A DNA stretch of 21,250 nucleotides, taken from positions 1 through 21,250 of the forward strand of contig JADGON010000369.1 of assembly GCA_017882945.1 (NCBI GenBank), written 5' to 3'. Positions 20,073 through 21,250 of the stretch are shown in pieces. A program made the position numbers and the translations under genes. The first letter of the stretch is position 1. The number at the start of each line of letters is the position of its first letter. The notes under the pieces were generated by a model, which was not told the DNA's origin, made no database searches, and saw nothing but the letters and a program-made list of their open reading frames with translations. This stretch comes from Acidimicrobiia bacterium (lineage in GTDB: Bacteria > Actinomycetota > Acidimicrobiia > IMCC26256 > JAENVU01).

Positions 20073-21250
20073 TCACTTGTAGCTGCGTTGCGCGAGCGCC
20101 ACGTTCTCGAACGTGAGCTGCTCCTTGTGCAGCACCTGGGCCTGGTTCTCGCCCTGCCACTCCCACGCGGCGACGTACGCGAACTCGTCGTCGTTGCGGA
20201 GGGCCTCGCCTTCCTCCGTCTGGTGCTCGACCCGGAAGTGCCCGCCGCAGCTCTCCTCGCGGTGGCGCGCGTCGCGCACGAGCAGCTCGCCGAACTCGAG
20301 GAAGTCCGCCACTCGGCCCGCCTTCTCGAGCGACTGGTTGAACGTCTCGTTCTGACCGAGGACGCGGACGTCGGACCAGAACTCTTCGCGCAGCCCCGGG
20401 ATCTCACCGAGCGCCTTGTCGAGGCTCTCGGCGCTGCGCGCCATGCCGCAGTTGTCCCACAGGATCTTGCCGAGCTCGCGATGGAAGTGGTCCACCGACT
20501 TCGTGCCGTTGACCGAGAGCAACCGCTGCACCCGGTCCGACACCGCAGCCTCGGCCTCGAGGAACGCCGGGTCGTCGGTCGGGACTGGTGCGGTGCCGAG
20601 CAGGGGAGCGAGCCCGTCGCCGATCGTCGCCGGGAGCACGAAGTAGCCGTCGGCGAGCCCCTGCATGAGCGCGCTGGCACCCAGGCGGTTCGCACCGTGG
20701 TCCGAGAAGTTCGCCTCGCCGAGCACGTACAGGCCCGGGATGTTGCTCATCAGGTTGTAGTCAACCCAGAGGCCACCCATCGCGTAGTGGATGGCCGGGT
20801 AGATGCGCATGGGAACCTTGTACGGGTCCTCGTCGGTGATGCGCTCGTACATCTGGATGAGGTTGCCGTAGCGCTCCTCGATGACGTCCTTGCCGAGGCG
20901 GCGGATCGAGTCGGCGAGGTCGAGGTACACGCCGTTCTTCAGCGGACCGACCCCGCGGCCGGCGTCGACCTCGCGCTTGATCGCTCGGGATGCGACATCG
21001 CGGGGCACGAGGTTGCCGAACGCGGGGTAGCGGCGCTCGAGGAAGTAGTCGCGGTCGTCCTCGGGGATCTGATCGGGCGATCGCGACTCGCCGGCGTCCT
21101 TCGGCACCCAGACCCGGCCGTCGTTGCGCAGCGACTCGCTCATCAGGGTGAGCTTCGACTGGAAGTCGTCGCTCGCCGGGATGCAGGTCGGGTGGATCTG
21201 GGTGAAGCACGGGTTCGCCATCAGCGCGCCACGGCGGTGGGCCCGCCAGA
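20073..21250 (-). CDS. sdhA: Succinate dehydrogenase / fumarate reductase flavoprotein subunit, C-terminal part (5' truncated)
   Basis: The gene runs off the right edge; 391 residues of the C-terminal part are visible. The frame is open to the edge, with WRAHRRGALMANPCFTQIHPTCIP at the start. Active-site features seen are the His in QIHPT, the catalytic Arg region VPRDVASRAI, HYAMGGLWVDY and the FAD-contacting GEANFSDHGANRLGASAL. The helical C-terminal domain follows, ending in FENVALAQRSYK. It oxidises succinate to fumarate and passes electrons to SdhB, whose gene follows after 16 bp. The FAD-attachment His and the N-terminal Rossmann region lie outside the window. The ATG at 21221 is internal, not the start. 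Confidence 0.95.
   Translation of the reverse strand, partial: WRAHRRGALMANPCFTQIHPTCIPASDDFQSKLTLMSESLRNDGRVWVPKDAGESRSPDQIPEDDRDYFLERRYPAFGNLVPRDVASRAIKREVDAGRGVGPLKNGVYLDLADSIRRLGKDVIEERYGNLIQMYERITDEDPYKVPMRIYPAIHYAMGGLWVDYNLMSNIPGLYVLGEANFSDHGANRLGASALMQGLADGYFVLPATIGDGLAPLLGTAPVPTDDPAFLEAEAAVSDRVQRLLSVNGTKSVDHFHRELGKILWDNCGMARSAESLDKALGEIPGLREEFWSDVRVLGQNETFNQSLEKAGRVADFLEFGELLVRDARHREESCGGHFRVEHQTEEGEALRNDDEFAYVAAWEWQGENQAQVLHKEQLTFENVALAQRSYK

Overview
The window is high-GC DNA with dense genes, many GTG/TTG starts and short stop/start overlaps. The proteins look actinobacterial: a cyclase-like/AAA/TPR/LuxR regulator, a Streptomyces-type xylose isomerase, a mycobacterial-type cystathionine beta-synthase, SdhAB, and a Tat-exported Cys-rich protein. 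I infer an Actinomycetota genome, possibly Acidimicrobiia. The order is a guess; no rRNA or other marker is present.

Layout. 1-521: 3' end of a GAF-domain gene. 536-2916 (-): two coupled class III (CaiB/BaiF) CoA-transferase genes, of which only one keeps the catalytic Asp. 2989-3987 (-): secreted alpha/beta hydrolase. 4194-6013 (-): coupled pair of a membrane protein with a repeated CG-Y module and a serine beta-lactamase-fold hydrolase. 6143-9570 (+): large LuxR-type regulator split by a one-base frameshift. 9727-10911 (+): acyl-CoA dehydrogenase-like flavoprotein behind a cluster of TCCGTAC repeats. 10942-13491 (+): xylA-xylB, with a 16-bp perfect inverted repeat across the xylA start. 13464-14018 (-): SRPBCC-fold protein. 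14055-16606 (+): cystathionine beta-synthase and gamma-lyase (reverse transsulfuration). 16638-19288 (+): four-gene cluster of a membrane-anchored thioredoxin-like protein, an unknown protein, a MauE-like membrane protein and a Tat-exported protein with 24 Cys. 19292-21250 (-): sdhB and the 3' part of sdhA.

The most interesting region is 16638-19288. Its layout recalls methylamine dehydrogenase maturation, where MauD and MauE support disulfide formation in the Cys-rich MauA subunit. No MauB, MauG or electron acceptor is visible, and the Cys-rich protein is larger and carries an extra Cys-free C-terminal module. I read it as an export and oxidative-folding cassette dedicated to one disulfide-rich protein of unknown function. 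The cysteine made by the transsulfuration pair just upstream may be coincidental.

Other signals worth checking are the palindrome over the xylA start, the CoA-transferase pair with one catalytic Asp, the regulator frameshift, and several start codons preceded at 6-9 nt by TANNNT boxes, which suggest leaderless transcripts. I saw no tRNA, rRNA, CRISPR, transposase or phage integrase.
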